DNA from: Vagococcus luciliae
GTDB lineage: Bacteria > Bacillota > Bacilli > Lactobacillales > Vagococcaceae
Length of the DNA: 64,000 nt
NCBI RefSeq assembly: GCF_024637875.1
Contig: NZ_CP102451.1
Coordinates: 1,429,001 to 1,493,000, forward strand
Direction of reading: 5' to 3'
The first letter of the stretch is position 1. Every line of letters begins with the position of its first letter. A program made the position numbers and the translations under genes. Under the pieces are notes generated by a model. It saw only the letters and a list, made by a program, of their open reading frames with translations. It had not been told where the DNA came from and made no database searches. Positions 55,008 to 64,000 of this stretch are shown here, one piece after another.

Positions 55008-56270
55008 ATGACAACGAATTTTTTATCAGAATTAAAGGATCGTGGTCTCGTCTATCAAATGACTGACGAACAAGCATTAGAAGAATTATTGAATGAAGAG
55101 TCTGTTAAGTTGTATATTGGTTTTGATCCGACAGCAGATAGTTTACACATCGGTCATTTATTACCAGTATTAATCTTAAAACGATTTCAAGAACAAGGAC
55201 ACGTGCCAGTAGCACTTGTTGGTGGGGGAACTGGTATGATTGGTGACCCATCATTTAAAGATGCAGAACGTAGTTTAAATTCTACTGAAATTGTTGAATC
55301 ATGGGCCAATAGTCTTAAAAATCAATTGTCTCGTTTTATTGATTTTGATGATAAAACAAATCCTGCAATTTTAGCTAATAATGCTGATTGGTTAACTAGT
55401 ATGACATTGATTGACTTTTTAAGAGATGTGGGTAAAAACTTTACAATTAACTATATGATGAGTAAAGAAAGTGTGAAGCGTCGTATTGAAACAGGTATTT
55501 CATATACTGAATTTGCCTACCAATTACTGCAAGCTTATGACTTTCTAAAATTATATGAGACTGAAGGAGTAAAACTTCAATTAGGTGGGAGTGATCAGTG
55601 GGGAAATATCACTTCAGGTATTGAGTTATTACGCCGTGAAAAAGAAGTTCAAGGATATGGATTAACGATGCCACTAATTAAAAAGGCAGATGGTACAAAA
55701 TTTGGTAAAACAGAAGGAAATGCTGTTTGGTTAGATGCAGATAAAACATCTCCTTATGAATTTTATCAATTTTGGTTAAATACAGATGATCGTGATGCGG
55801 TTCAATTCTTAAAATACTTTACATTTTTATCACTAGATGAAATTGCTGAGATTGAAAAAGAATTTAATGAGGCACCTCATGAAAGAGCAGCTCAAAAAGC
55901 GTTGGCTAAAGAAGTGACAACACTTGTTCATGGCGAAAAATCTTACGAACAAGCTGTTAGAATTTCTAAAGCACTGTTTAGTGGTGACATCAAGGAATTA
56001 ACAGCTGAAGAAATTAAACAAGGATTTAAAGATGTTCCTAGTTATGATGTCTCAGCTAATGATGATTTAAACCTTGTTGAATTACTAGTCAACTCTGGTA
56101 TTGAATCGTCAAAACGTCAAGCACGTGAGGATGTCAAAAATGGTGCTATCTATATCAATGGTGAGAGAATTCAAGAGTTAGAATATGTCTTATCTGATAA
56201 AGATAAAATAGAAAATGAATTTATTGTTGTTCGACGTGGAAAGAAAAAATATTTCTTATTGAAGTTTTAA
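55008..56270 (+). CDS. tyrS: Tyrosyl-tRNA synthetase
   Basis: A 420-residue class I synthetase. The HIGH-like motif is in LHIGHLLP (within [15 protein letters not shown]), and the KMSKS-like loop is [10 protein letters not shown]. Tyrosine-binding [10 protein letters not shown] and AYDFLKLY are present, and the C-terminal S4-like RNA-binding domain (about 350-420) carries [19 protein letters not shown]. The ATG follows AAGGAGGAACTAAT. Unlike many Bacillota tyrS genes, the 166-base upstream region shows no T-box. It ends at a 45-base palindrome. Confidence 0.95.
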   Translation: MTTNFLSELKDRGLVYQMTDEQALEELLNEESVKLYIGFDPTADSLHIGHLLPVLILKRFQEQGHVPVALVGGGTGMIGDPSFKDAERSLNSTEIVESWANSLKNQLSRFIDFDDKTNPAILANNADWLTSMTLIDFLRDVGKNFTINYMMSKESVKRRIETGISYTEFAYQLLQAYDFLKLYETEGVKLQLGGSDQWGNITSGIELLRREKEVQGYGLTMPLIKKADGTKFGKTEGNAVWLDADKTSPYEFYQFWLNTDDRDAVQFLKYFTFLSLDEIAEIEKEFNEAPHERAAQKALAKEVTTLVHGEKSYEQAVRISKALFSGDIKELTAEEIKQGFKDVPSYDVSANDDLNLVELLVNSGIESSKRQAREDVKNGAIYINGERIQELEYVLSDKDKIENEFIVVRRGKKKYFLLKF

Positions 56271-56290
56271 ACAGTTGTTAATAGTTAGCT

Positions 56291-56340
56291 AAACCTAAGA
56301 AAAAATGATGATGATCATCATTTTTTCTTAGGTTTTTTTA
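56291..56340 (+). terminator. Long palindromic terminator after tyrS
   Basis: A 45-base palindrome (22-bp arms with a one-base centre, 56291-56335) beginning AAACCTAAGAAAAAATGATG, with T residues after. It starts about 20 bases after the tyrS stop. Confidence 0.88.
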
Positions 56341-56377
56341 TTTCTTTAAATAAAGATAATTTTAAATAATATTATTC

Positions 56378-56405
56378 AATAAAGTTGATTAAATTAACTT
56401 TATTG
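56378..56405 (+). other. Small AT-rich hairpin between tyrS and the amino-acid ABC operon
   Basis: CAATAAAGTT pairs with AACTTTATTG around an AT-rich loop. There is no T-run, and no function is assigned. The rest of the 322-base gap holds the tyrS terminator, a CodY-box and the ABC promoter. Confidence 0.3.
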
Positions 56406-56451
56406 TTCTAAAATAAAATAAGTGATAAATTTAAATAGTGTTTATATTCCT

Positions 56452-56466
56452 TTTTTTCTGAAAATT
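56452..56466 (+). promoter_or_regulatory. CodY-box upstream of the amino-acid ABC operon
   Basis: TTTTTTCTGAAAATT matches the CodY consensus AATTTTCWGAAAATT at 13 of 15 positions, missing only the first two. It is 14 bases upstream of the -35. CodY is encoded in this window. Confidence 0.65.
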
Positions 56467-56480
56467 TCATTATAGAAAAC

Positions 56481-56510
56481 TTTACAATTATAAACTTTAC
56501 AGTATATAAT
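56481..56510 (+). promoter_or_regulatory. Promoter of the amino-acid ABC operon
   Basis: TTTACA (56481-56486) and a perfect TATAAT (56505-56510) are 18 bases apart, about 80 bases before the first gene. Confidence 0.7.
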
Positions 56511-56592
56511 TAGTTCTTAATAGAACAATATTAATTTTTGATGAGAAAAGTTAGCGGTTTATCATCACATTATAAGAGAGGGGTTTTTAGCA

Positions 56593-57324
56593 ATGATTAC
56601 ATTTAAAAATGTAGAAAAGTACTATGGAGAGTTTCATGCGTTAAAAGATATCAATCTAACAATTGAAACTGGTGAGGTGGTTGTTGTATTAGGTCCTTCT
56701 GGATCAGGTAAGAGTACTATGTTACGTTGTATCAATGCATTGGAAGAAATATCAACTGGTGAATTAATAGTAGATGGAACTAGTATTTTTGATCCAAAAA
56801 CTAATTTAAATAATGTTCGAAAAAACTTAGGAATGGTATTTCAGCAATTTAACTTATATGCTAATATGACTGTTTTAGAAAATGTAACACTCGCGCCAGT
56901 AAAAGTGTTAGGTTTAGATAAACAGGAAGCTAATAAGAGAGCTGAACAATTATTAGATAGAGTTGGTATGTTAGATAAAAAAAATGCTATGCCAGCTCAA
57001 TTGTCAGGTGGTCAACAACAACGTGTCGCTATTGCACGAAGCTTAGCTATGACACCAAGTTATATGTTATTTGATGAGCCAACTTCAGCACTAGATCCAG
57101 AAATGGTAGGAGAAGTACTAGATGTTATGAAGTCACTTGCTAAAGAGTCAGGTATGACAATGGTTGTTGTTACACATGAAATGGGTTTTGCTAGAGAAGT
57201 AGCAGATCGTGTTATTTTTATGGCAGACGGTCAAATTTTAGAAGACAGAGAATCTGAAGCGTTCTTTAATGATCCTCAAGATGAACGTGCTAAACAATTT
57301 TTAAGTAAAATAATCAGTCATTAG
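56593..57324 (+). CDS. Amino-acid ABC transporter ATPase
   Basis: A 243-residue PAAT-family ATPase. It has Walker [13 protein letters not shown], the Q-loop QQFNLY, signature LSGGQQQR, Walker [19 protein letters not shown] and the [14 protein letters not shown] switch. It is a paralogue of the glnQ at 2.8 kb with the same motifs. It opens a four-gene operon (ATPase, binding protein, two permeases), the split GluABCD-type layout typical of glutamate/aspartate/glutamine importers. The ATG follows GAGAGGGG. The upstream CodY-box suggests repression in rich medium. Confidence 0.92.
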   Translation: MITFKNVEKYYGEFHALKDINLTIETGEVVVVLGPSGSGKSTMLRCINALEEISTGELIVDGTSIFDPKTNLNNVRKNLGMVFQQFNLYANMTVLENVTLAPVKVLGLDKQEANKRAEQLLDRVGMLDKKNAMPAQLSGGQQQRVAIARSLAMTPSYMLFDEPTSALDPEMVGEVLDVMKSLAKESGMTMVVVTHEMGFAREVADRVIFMADGQILEDRESEAFFNDPQDERAKQFLSKIISH

Positions 57325-57335
57325 GAGGGGTCTTT

Positions 57336-58130
57336 ATGAAAAAGTTCTATCGTGGACTACTCATGATCATTATGGTTTCTTTAATATTTTTACTAGGAGC
57401 TTGTGGAGCGAAAAGTGTGTCTGAAACCAATGTTTTAGAAAAAATAAAAAAGAACGATAAGATGGTTTGGGGAGTGAAATATGATACCAAATTATTTGGT
57501 TTAATGAATATCGAGAAAAGAGAAGTAGAAGGTTTTGATATTGATATTGCAAAAGAAATTACCAAACGTCTTCTAGGCGATGAGAAAAAAGCTGAATTTG
57601 TTGAAGTAACATCAAAAACAAGAATTCCTTTATTAAAAAATGGAAATATAGATGCTATTATTGCCACTATGACGATTAGTGATGAAAGAAAAAAACAAGT
57701 TGATTTTTCAGATGTCTATTTTGATGCTGGTCAGTCTCTTTTAGTGAAAAAAGGAAGTGACATAAAAAGTGTTGAGGATTTAAATGATGGGAAAACTGTT
57801 TTAGCCGTAAAAGGGTCTACTTCAGCGGCAAATGTCAGAAAAAAAGCTCCTAAAGCAAAAGTGTTAGAATTGGAAAACTATGCAGAAGCATTTACAGCTC
57901 TTCAATCTGGACAGGGGGATGCCATGACAACTGATAATAGTATTTTATTAGGTATGGCTTCTGAAAATCCTGATTATGAGTTAGTCGGGGGAAACTTCAC
58001 AGATGAACCTTATGGTATTGCTTTTAATAAAGGTCAAACAGAGTTGGTTAATCAAGTGAATAGTATTTTATCTGATATGAAAAAAGATGGCACTTACGAA
58101 AAAATTTATAAAAAATGGATTAAAGACTAA
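57336..58130 (+). CDS. Amino-acid ABC transporter substrate-binding lipoprotein
   Basis: A 264-residue lipoprotein. The signal peptide ends in a lipobox (FLLGAC) with the cysteine near residue 23. The type 3 binding domain follows, with GFDIDIAKEITKRLL, IIATMTISDERKKQVDFSD and TTDNSILLGMASENP. It captures an acidic or amide amino acid for the permeases encoded next. It is 11 bases after the ATPase gene, and AGGAGGGG precedes the ATG. Glutamate or glutamine is the family's usual ligand. Confidence 0.92.
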   Translation: MKKFYRGLLMIIMVSLIFLLGACGAKSVSETNVLEKIKKNDKMVWGVKYDTKLFGLMNIEKREVEGFDIDIAKEITKRLLGDEKKAEFVEVTSKTRIPLLKNGNIDAIIATMTISDERKKQVDFSDVYFDAGQSLLVKKGSDIKSVEDLNDGKTVLAVKGSTSAANVRKKAPKAKVLELENYAEAFTALQSGQGDAMTTDNSILLGMASENPDYELVGGNFTDEPYGIAFNKGQTELVNQVNSILSDMKKDGTYEKIYKKWIKD

Positions 58131-58150
58131 AAAATAAAGGAGTTGAGAAT

Positions 58151-58795
58151 ATGTTAGAAATTTGGAATACTTATCATCAAGATATTTTAGCTGGTCTAAA
58201 AGTCACATTGACTGCCAGTATCATTGCATTGATATGTAGTTTGATTATCGGCACTGTTATGGCTATGTTACAAGTATCAACAAAAAAATGGGTTAAAAAA
58301 ATTGGAAATATCTACGTAAACTTTTTTCGAAATATTCCTTTATTGATTGTTGTGATGTTCTTTTTTGTTGTGTTACCACTTTATGGCATCAAATTTGACG
58401 GAATTACTTCTGGAACTATTGGTTTAACATTATACACTTCAGCTTTTATTGCTGATACAGTTAGATCAGGGATTGAAGCTGTATCTAAAGGTCAAAGAGA
58501 AGCAGGAATGTCATCTGGACTAACTTATTTACAGATAATGTATTACATTGTGTTGCCACAAGCCTTTAAAATTGCCTTACCGTCACTTGGAAACCAATTC
58601 ATTAATTTAGTGAAGAATTCATCTATTTTAGCTATGGTAACAGGAGCAGATTTAATGTATACGGGTGATTTGATTGCAAGTACAACATTTAATACATTAG
58701 GAACTTATACATTGATAGGGCTAATCTATTTATTAATGACGATGCCGTTATCTTATCTAATGAGATACATAGAAACACGCACAGCAACATATTAA
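58151..58795 (+). CDS. Amino-acid ABC transporter permease 1
   Basis: A 214-residue permease with about five helices (GluC/GlnM-type). The EAA-like ATPase-contact loop is in GQREAGMSSGLTYLQIMYYIVLP. The N-terminus resembles HisM-type permeases (YHQDILAGLKVTLTASIIAL). AAAGGAGTTGA precedes the ATG. It forms the heterodimeric channel with the next gene product. Confidence 0.9.
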   Translation: MLEIWNTYHQDILAGLKVTLTASIIALICSLIIGTVMAMLQVSTKKWVKKIGNIYVNFFRNIPLLIVVMFFFVVLPLYGIKFDGITSGTIGLTLYTSAFIADTVRSGIEAVSKGQREAGMSSGLTYLQIMYYIVLPQAFKIALPSLGNQFINLVKNSSILAMVTGADLMYTGDLIASTTFNTLGTYTLIGLIYLLMTMPLSYLMRYIETRTATY

Positions 58796-58811
58796 GAAAG
58801 GAGTTGTTTCG

Positions 58812-59465
58812 ATGAATTTTGCTCAAGCATTAACATTACCTAATTTACGATTTATTTTTGATGGACTATTAGTAACAGTTGAAGTGGCTGTTATATCGAT
58901 TATTTTGAGCTTTATTATTGGTGGAATACTAGGAGTGGTTCGTTTTTTAAGAATTCCTTTCTTGTCAAAGATTGTTGGTTTAGTTATTGATATTATAAGA
59001 AATTTACCATTGCTATTAATTATTTTCTTTACCTACTTTGCTCTACCTCAAATTGGTATTCAATTTAGCATTTTTTGGTCTGCGGTAATCGCCTTAACTA
59101 TTTTTGAATCGGCTATGATATCTGAAATTATCCGTGGAGGAATTGAAGCAGTACCTAAAGGTCAAATGGAAGCAGGTCGTTCTACTGGACTAAATATAAT
59201 CCAAACAATGTATTATATTGTATTACCTCAAGGGATTAAATTGATGGTACCACCTCTTGTAAGTCAGTTTGTTTCTTTGATTCGTGATACCTCTTTAGCT
59301 GTCGTTATCTCTTTACCTGAGTTAACACATAATTCAAAAATTATTTATGCTCAATACCCAAGTACAGTATTGGTGATGTTTATTATTATGACTGTCTGCT
59401 ATTTTGCTATTTGTTATTCATTATCAAGTTTTGCTAAACGTTTTGAATTAAACTATCAAAAATAA
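58812..59465 (+). CDS. Amino-acid ABC transporter permease 2
   Basis: A 217-residue permease (GluD/GlnP-type), a paralogue of the preceding one. The contact loop is GQMEAGRSTGLNIIQTMYYIVLP. AAAGGAG lies before the ATG, 16 bases after the previous stop. It completes the four-gene importer and is followed by a hairpin. Confidence 0.9.
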   Translation: MNFAQALTLPNLRFIFDGLLVTVEVAVISIILSFIIGGILGVVRFLRIPFLSKIVGLVIDIIRNLPLLLIIFFTYFALPQIGIQFSIFWSAVIALTIFESAMISEIIRGGIEAVPKGQMEAGRSTGLNIIQTMYYIVLPQGIKLMVPPLVSQFVSLIRDTSLAVVISLPELTHNSKIIYAQYPSTVLVMFIIMTVCYFAICYSLSSFAKRFELNYQK

Positions 59466-59492
59466 TCGGACCTTTGTGTTCGGTTATTTTTT
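59462..59492 (+). terminator. Terminator of the amino-acid ABC operon
   Basis: AATCGGAC pairs with GTTCGGTT (two G-U pairs) around CTTTGT, followed by ATTTTTTT. The stem begins in the stop codon. Confidence 0.75.
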
Positions 59493-59570
59493 TAAGCAAT
59501 TATCTTGTGAAGCTTAAAATAAAACGCTACAATTTGTATGGTCAAGTTAATAGGAAATGAGGAGTTTTTT

Positions 59571-60470
59571 ATGTTATTAGGATCTCATGTCAGTATGAGT
59601 GGAAAAGATATGCTGTTAGGTTCAGCAAAACAATCAGTGGAGTATGGTGCGTCAACGTTTATGATTTATACTGGGGCACCACAGAATACGCGTAGAAAAC
59701 CCATTGAGGAGTTAAATATTGAGTTGGGTCAAAAATATATGCTTGAAAATCAATTAGATGTGAATAAAATTGTGGTTCATGCACCATATATCATCAACCT
59801 AGGTAATACAACAAAACCACAAAATTTTGGGTTTGCGGTTGATTTTTTAAGACAAGAAATAGAACGTGTTACTGCCATTGGCGCAACCCAAATTACGATG
59901 CATCCAGGAGCACACGTTGGAGCAGGAGTTGATGCTGGAATCAACCAAATCATTAAGGGGTTAAATGAAGTATTAACATCTGATCAAGTGCCACAGATAG
60001 CTTTAGAGACGATGGCTGGAAAAGGAACAGAAATCGGGCGTTCATTTGAGGAAATCGCGCGTATTATTGATGGTGTGACACATAATGATAAGTTATCAGT
60101 CACATTAGATACTTGTCATATTAATGATGCTGGTTATAATGTACGAGAAGATTTTGATGGTGTGCTAGAAGAGTTTGACAAAATCATTGGTTTGGACAGA
60201 TTAAAAGTAATTCATGTCAATGATTCTAAAAACGATCAAGGCTCACATAAAGACCGTCATGCTAATATTGGATTTGGGACAATTGGGTTTGATGCACTAA
60301 ATTATGTGGTTCATCACGACCAATTAAAAGAGTTACCAAAAATTTTAGAAACACCTTTTGTAGGTGAAGACAAAAAAACAGCCAAAGCGCCATACTATCA
60401 TGAGATTAAAATGTTGAAAAAAGGAGAATTTAATCCTAATTTGTTAATAGATATTGAAAATAATGCCTAA
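59571..60470 (+). CDS. nfo: Endonuclease IV (AP endonuclease)
   Basis: A 299-residue zinc-dependent AP endonuclease of base excision repair. It has [74 protein letters not shown] and [20 protein letters not shown], which supply the three-zinc ligands. The ATG at 59571 (after GAGGAG) aligns with the family start; the upstream ATG at 59538 adds 11 residues and is rejected. It is monocistronic or followed by yneF. Confidence 0.95.
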   Translation: MLLGSHVSMSGKDMLLGSAKQSVEYGASTFMIYTGAPQNTRRKPIEELNIELGQKYMLENQLDVNKIVVHAPYIINLGNTTKPQNFGFAVDFLRQEIERVTAIGATQITMHPGAHVGAGVDAGINQIIKGLNEVLTSDQVPQIALETMAGKGTEIGRSFEEIARIIDGVTHNDKLSVTLDTCHINDAGYNVREDFDGVLEEFDKIIGLDRLKVIHVNDSKNDQGSHKDRHANIGFGTIGFDALNYVVHHDQLKELPKILETPFVGEDKKTAKAPYYHEIKMLKKGEFNPNLLIDIENNA

Positions 60471-60560
60471 ATTTGTTAAAAGAGTCTTTTCATTGACGTT
60501 ATTTTCTAGTACAATTAATTATTGTGGAGTAGATTAATTGGAGGAAGGAGCGTCGAAAAG

Positions 60561-60791
60561 ATGAATACTGGATTAGCTATTTTATTCATTATTATTGCCC
60601 TAATTTTAGGAGCAGTCGGTGGATTCTTTTTAGCAAAGAAAACATTTGAAGATCAATTACAGAAAAATCCTCCCGTTAATGAGGATATGTTGCGTATGAT
60701 GATGTCACAGATGGGTCAAAAACCGTCAGAGAAGAAAATACGTCAAATGATGCAAAACATGACAGCTCAAAACAACAAGAAGAAAAAATAG
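60561..60791 (+). CDS. YneF family protein
   Basis: A 76-residue protein with an N-terminal membrane helix (LAILFIIIALILGAVGGFF) and a methionine-rich, charged cytosolic tail (LRMMMSQMGQKPSEKKIRQM). These are the defining traits of the small UPF0154/YneF family, function unknown. The ATG at 60561 is chosen; it aligns with the family start and AAGGAG lies upstream. It ends at a hairpin before the ABC exporter genes. Confidence 0.9.
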   Translation: MNTGLAILFIIIALILGAVGGFFLAKKTFEDQLQKNPPVNEDMLRMMMSQMGQKPSEKKIRQMMQNMTAQNNKKKK

Positions 60792-60824
60792 GTTGTTTTG
60801 TTTTGGAGTGAATAAAAAACATAA

Positions 60825-60856
60825 AAAACGGGTGCTTTTTCGCACCTGTTTTTTTT
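60825..60856 (+). terminator. Terminator between yneF and the ABC exporter genes
   Basis: AAAACGGGTGC pairs with GCACCTGTTTT (one G-U) around TTTTTC, followed by more T residues. Confidence 0.82.
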
Positions 60857-60878
60857 ATGGAAAAAAGGAGTGAATAAC

Positions 60879-62630
60879 TTGAGCGTTTTTAAAAAACTTG
60901 CTTGGTTTTTCAAAGAGGAAAAGAAAAACTATATTATTGGAGTAGGGGCCTTAATATTAGTAGCTATTATTCAATTATTACCGCCTCGTGTCATTGGAAT
61001 TGTGGTAGATTCGATTGCTGATAAGACATTAACTAAACAAAAATTATTATTCTGGGTTAGTCTATTAGTCGTTGCTGCCATAGTGGTTTATTTACTGCGA
61101 TATGTATGGCGGACGCATATTTGGGGTGGTGCAGCGAGACTTGAGAAAAGGATGAGAAAAAGATTGTTCCATCACTTTACTCAGATGGATCAGACCTTTT
61201 ACCAAAGATATCGAACGGGTGATTTGATGGCCCATGCAACCAATGATTTGAATGCGATTCAAAATGTTGCGGGTGGAGGTATTTTGACATTTGCTGATGC
61301 GTTTATCACAGGTGCTATTACTGTTGTAGCCATGATTATATTTATTGACTGGCGACTAACGCTATTAGCCCTACTACCATTTCCATTACTTGCAGTGTTA
61401 TCGAGTAAACTTGGGGATAAATTACATGAGGCTTTTAAAGAATCACAGGATGCTTTTTCTAGATTAAATGATAAAACACAAGAAACCATCACAGGAATTA
61501 AAGTGATTAAAACATTTGGACAAGAAAAAGAAGAAATAGAAGATTTTCAAGAAAAAGTTGATTATTCTATTAGAAAAAATAATCGAGTAAACTTTTTAGA
61601 TGCTTTATTTGATCCGTTGATTACGCTAATTATTGGTTTAAGTTATATTATCTCTATTTCATTAGGAGGCTATTTAGTTAAAACAGGGAGTATTTCTATT
61701 GGACAACTGATTTCATTTTTCAATTATATAGGGATGTTGGTTTGGCCAATGTTCGCAATAGGGCGTTTTTTCAATATTTTACAACGAGGGAATGCTAGTT
61801 ATGATCGTGTCAATGAGTTATTAAGTGAAAAATCAGCCATTGTTGAAATGAAAACAGGGATTAAGACGCCTGCTAAAGGAGATATTCACTATCATGTTGA
61901 TTCGTTTAATTATCCTGGTGATGATACTAAGGCACTGGAAAATATAGACTTTACCTTACACGAAGGTGATACTTTAGGAATTGTTGGAAAAACTGGTGCT
62001 GGAAAAACCACATTATTAAAATTATTAATGCGAGAATATGATGATTATGATGGTGAAATTCTATTTGGCGAAAATAAATTACAACATTATACTTTAGATT
62101 CCCTACTTCACTCAATTGGATACGTTCCACAAGATCACTTTCTCTTCTCGATGACAGTAAGAGATAATATACGCTTCGGTCGTCCAAAAGCTTCCCAAGA
62201 ATTAGTTGAAAAAATTGCCAAACAAGCAGCAGTTCATGAAGATATTTTAGGCTTTAGCAAAGGATATGACACAATGGTTGGAGAACGTGGTGTGTCTTTA
62301 TCTGGAGGACAGAAACAACGAATCTCTATAGCAAGGGCTTTGCTAACAGAACCAGAATTGCTTATTTTAGATGATGCATTGTCTGCAGTTGATGCGAAAA
62401 CTGAAGAGCTTATTTTATCAAGTCTAAAAGAAACACGGAAAAATAAAACAACGATTATTACCACTCATCGACTAAGTAGTGTGAAACATGCCAAAGAGAT
62501 TATTGTTATCGACGAAGGAAGAATTATTGAACGTGGCTCGCATAGTGAATTGATTGCATTAAACGGTTGGTACAAGAGAATGTACGATCATCAACAACTT
62601 GAACAAAAAATAGAAGGGGGGATAAATTGA
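60879..62630 (+). CDS. Heterodimeric ABC exporter, first half (YheI/BmrC-like)
   Basis: A 583-residue half-transporter: six transmembrane helices (about 1-300) then the ATPase domain. It has Walker A GKTGAGKTTLLK, signature LSGGQKQR, Walker B LLILDDALSAVD, with the H-loop in TTHRLSS. The D-D after LLIL in place of the usual D-E means the catalytic glutamate is replaced, as is typical for the degenerate site of heterodimeric exporters. It starts at TTG 60879, 9 bases after AAGGAG. The stop overlaps the next gene's ATG (TGATG). Multidrug export is the usual role. Confidence 0.9.
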   Translation: MSVFKKLAWFFKEEKKNYIIGVGALILVAIIQLLPPRVIGIVVDSIADKTLTKQKLLFWVSLLVVAAIVVYLLRYVWRTHIWGGAARLEKRMRKRLFHHFTQMDQTFYQRYRTGDLMAHATNDLNAIQNVAGGGILTFADAFITGAITVVAMIIFIDWRLTLLALLPFPLLAVLSSKLGDKLHEAFKESQDAFSRLNDKTQETITGIKVIKTFGQEKEEIEDFQEKVDYSIRKNNRVNFLDALFDPLITLIIGLSYIISISLGGYLVKTGSISIGQLISFFNYIGMLVWPMFAIGRFFNILQRGNASYDRVNELLSEKSAIVEMKTGIKTPAKGDIHYHVDSFNYPGDDTKALENIDFTLHEGDTLGIVGKTGAGKTTLLKLLMREYDDYDGEILFGENKLQHYTLDSLLHSIGYVPQDHFLFSMTVRDNIRFGRPKASQELVEKIAKQAAVHEDILGFSKGYDTMVGERGVSLSGGQKQRISIARALLTEPELLILDDALSAVDAKTEELILSSLKETRKNKTTIITTHRLSSVKHAKEIIVIDEGRIIERGSHSELIALNGWYKRMYDHQQLEQKIEGGIN

Positions 62631-64000
62631 TGGAAGAACAACAATCAGCATGGTCAAAATCATTTACGATGAAAGAGCAAAAAAATATTGTAAAACGATT
62701 GATTACATTTGCTAAACCTTTTAGGAAATATTTTTATGGTTCTTTAGTATTTGCTGTGTTACTTGCTGTAGTCAATATTATTCTACCTAAAATTTTACAG
62801 ATTTTTATGGATAATCATTTAACTGATGTGAATGTCCAAACAAAAGTGATTTTATATTTTGCTGGATTATATGGTTTAGGAACATTATTTAAAGCAATTG
62901 TTTGGTTTGGACAGTGGATTTTGTATTACAAGGGATCTCTTCAAACCTATCAATCACTTCGAGTGAAGTTATTTTCAAAACTTCAAACGATGGGGATGAG
63001 ATACTTTGACCAAACACCGGCAGGGTCAATTGTTTCAAGAGTAACCAATGATACAGAAACGCTATTTGATTTTTGGTTAGTATTCTTGATGGTGTTATCT
63101 GCGTTATTTGGTATCATCGCATCCTTTATTGCGATGGCAACGATTAATATCCAATTGATGTTTGCATGTTTAATCTTTTTCCCGATATTACTGGTGATTA
63201 TCTGGTATTATCAAAAATTTAGTTCAAAAATTTATCGCAGTATGCGTGAGAGATTAAGTCAATTAAATACTAAGCTAAATGAATCAATTTCAGGTATGCA
63301 AATTGTGCAATATTTTAGACAAGAAGAACGTCTTGAAGAGGAATTTGAAGAAAATAATAATGAATATTTAAAAACAAAGTATGCTATGATACGTACTAAC
63401 TCCTTGTTACTTGCGCCAATTATTAACTTATTATTTGCATTAGCAACAGCGATGATTTTAGGATTCTTTGGATTTAAATCATTTAACTCACTAGTTGAAG
63501 TAGGGATGATTTATGCATTTATTTCATACGTTCAACAATTCTTTAATCCAATGACACAGATGATGGATTTTCTAAGTACATTTCAAGATGGATTGGTTGC
63601 CGGTAGTCGAATTATTGGAATATTAGATCATGAGGAATTAGTGCCACAACAAAATGAAGGAGCGAATGCCACTATAACGAATGCTAAGATTGAGTTTAGA
63701 AATGTTAGCTTTTCATATGATGGTAAACACAATGTACTAAATAATATTAGTTTTGTAGCTAATCCTGGTGAGACTGTAGCGCTAGTTGGTCATACGGGTA
63801 GTGGTAAAAGTTCGATTATTAATGTACTAATGAGGTTCTATGAATTTTATGATGGCGACATATTCATTGACGATGTGAATATCAAAGATTATCCGATGGA
63901 AGAACTTCGTGAGAAAATGGGATTAGTCTTGCAGGATGCCTTTATGTTTTATGGCGATATTTCAAGTAATATCAGGTTGTTAAATAATAATATAACTGAT
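62630..64000 (+). CDS. Heterodimeric ABC exporter, second half (YheH/BmrD-like), partial
   Basis: The open frame starts ATG at 62630, overlapping the preceding TGA (TGATG), and runs off the window after 457 codons. It begins MEEQQSAWSKSFTMKEQKN, then six transmembrane helices (about 35-330), the contact sequence MRYFDQTPAGSIVSRVTNDT, and Walker A GHTGSGKSSII with LQDAFMFYGDI after it. It would pair with the first half to form an exporter. The signature and Walker B of this half are out of view. Confidence 0.9.
   Translation, partial: MEEQQSAWSKSFTMKEQKNIVKRLITFAKPFRKYFYGSLVFAVLLAVVNIILPKILQIFMDNHLTDVNVQTKVILYFAGLYGLGTLFKAIVWFGQWILYYKGSLQTYQSLRVKLFSKLQTMGMRYFDQTPAGSIVSRVTNDTETLFDFWLVFLMVLSALFGIIASFIAMATINIQLMFACLIFFPILLVIIWYYQKFSSKIYRSMRERLSQLNTKLNESISGMQIVQYFRQEERLEEEFEENNNEYLKTKYAMIRTNSLLLAPIINLLFALATAMILGFFGFKSFNSLVEVGMIYAFISYVQQFFNPMTQMMDFLSTFQDGLVAGSRIIGILDHEELVPQQNEGANATITNAKIEFRNVSFSYDGKHNVLNNISFVANPGETVALVGHTGSGKSSIINVLMRFYEFYDGDIFIDDVNIKDYPMEELREKMGLVLQDAFMFYGDISSNIRLLNNNITD

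Noticed and set aside
60870-60878. GTG start for the first ABC exporter half
   Set aside because: It touches the ribosome site; the TTG at 60879 has normal spacing.
1-64000. CRISPR arrays, tRNA/rRNA genes, prophage or IS elements
   Set aside because: No spaced direct repeats, tRNA cloverleaf signatures, rRNA sequence, transposase or phage genes were recognised on either strand. xerC is the housekeeping recombinase, not a mobile-element integrase.

Overview
The window is AT-rich and uses Bacillota-type promoters and ribosome sites. It carries a nearly unbroken Lactobacillales housekeeping backbone: topB, rodA, trxB, ccpA, lepB-ylqF-rnhB-dprA-topA-trmFO-xerC-hslVU-codY, rpsU-yqeY-phoH-pgpH-ybeY-dgkA-era-recO-glyQS and tyrS. 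WxL-type surface proteins, a CodY/CcpA regulatory pair and this gene order point to Enterococcaceae, most likely Vagococcus or a close relative. The genus is an inference from gene content, not a computed placement. I saw no rRNA, tRNA, CRISPR array, prophage or insertion sequence.

Region by region. 1-5 kb: the tail of an MgtA-like Mg2+ ATPase, DUF1033/topB, and a convergent fused glutamine-type ABC transporter. About 5.0-5.3 kb: an intergenic unit with its own promoter and terminator-like hairpins that looks like a small RNA gene. 5.3-10.4 kb: small membrane and conserved proteins (YccF, CmpB-like, DUF1456, YaiI, SemiSWEET, TRIC-like) and an ABC-F ATPase with an attenuator-like leader. 10.4-21 kb is the accessory part: a decayed remnant of a 2-oxoacid dehydrogenase E2 gene, an orphan EIIC-like carrier with a ketopantoate reductase, a GH85 endo-beta-N-acetylglucosaminidase lipoprotein under a cre-like site, a GNAT enzyme, and a two-gene WxL surface locus whose WxL protein has a glutamine-amidotransferase-like N-terminal domain. 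21-29.5 kb: rodA, trxB, ccpA, a PAQR protein, degV, a GDSL hydrolase, ypmS, yozE and a CtpA-type protease. 29.6-41 kb: the lepB to codY cluster and an aldose epimerase. 41-52.4 kb: a PPDK regulator, a Fur/Zur regulator, the rpsU to recO operon, and a glycine T-box controlling glyQS. 52.5-64 kb: a class A PBP, tyrS, a CodY-box-preceded four-gene amino-acid ABC transporter, nfo, yneF and a heterodimeric ABC exporter whose second gene runs off the end.

Two global nutrient regulators (CcpA and CodY) are encoded here, and plausible target sites for each occur nearby: cre-like sites before ccpA and the GH85 gene, and a CodY-box before the split amino-acid transporter. Notable anomalies are a one-base frameshift in a T-run of glyS, an xerC gene without a conventionally spaced start codon, a dprA ribosome site buried in a terminator-like hairpin, and paired TTCTAT/ATAGAA palindromes between two divergent membrane-protein genes. 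The candidates most worth follow-up as new biology are the small RNA at about 5.08-5.25 kb, the amidotransferase-like WxL protein, and the EIIC-like/ketopantoate reductase pair.
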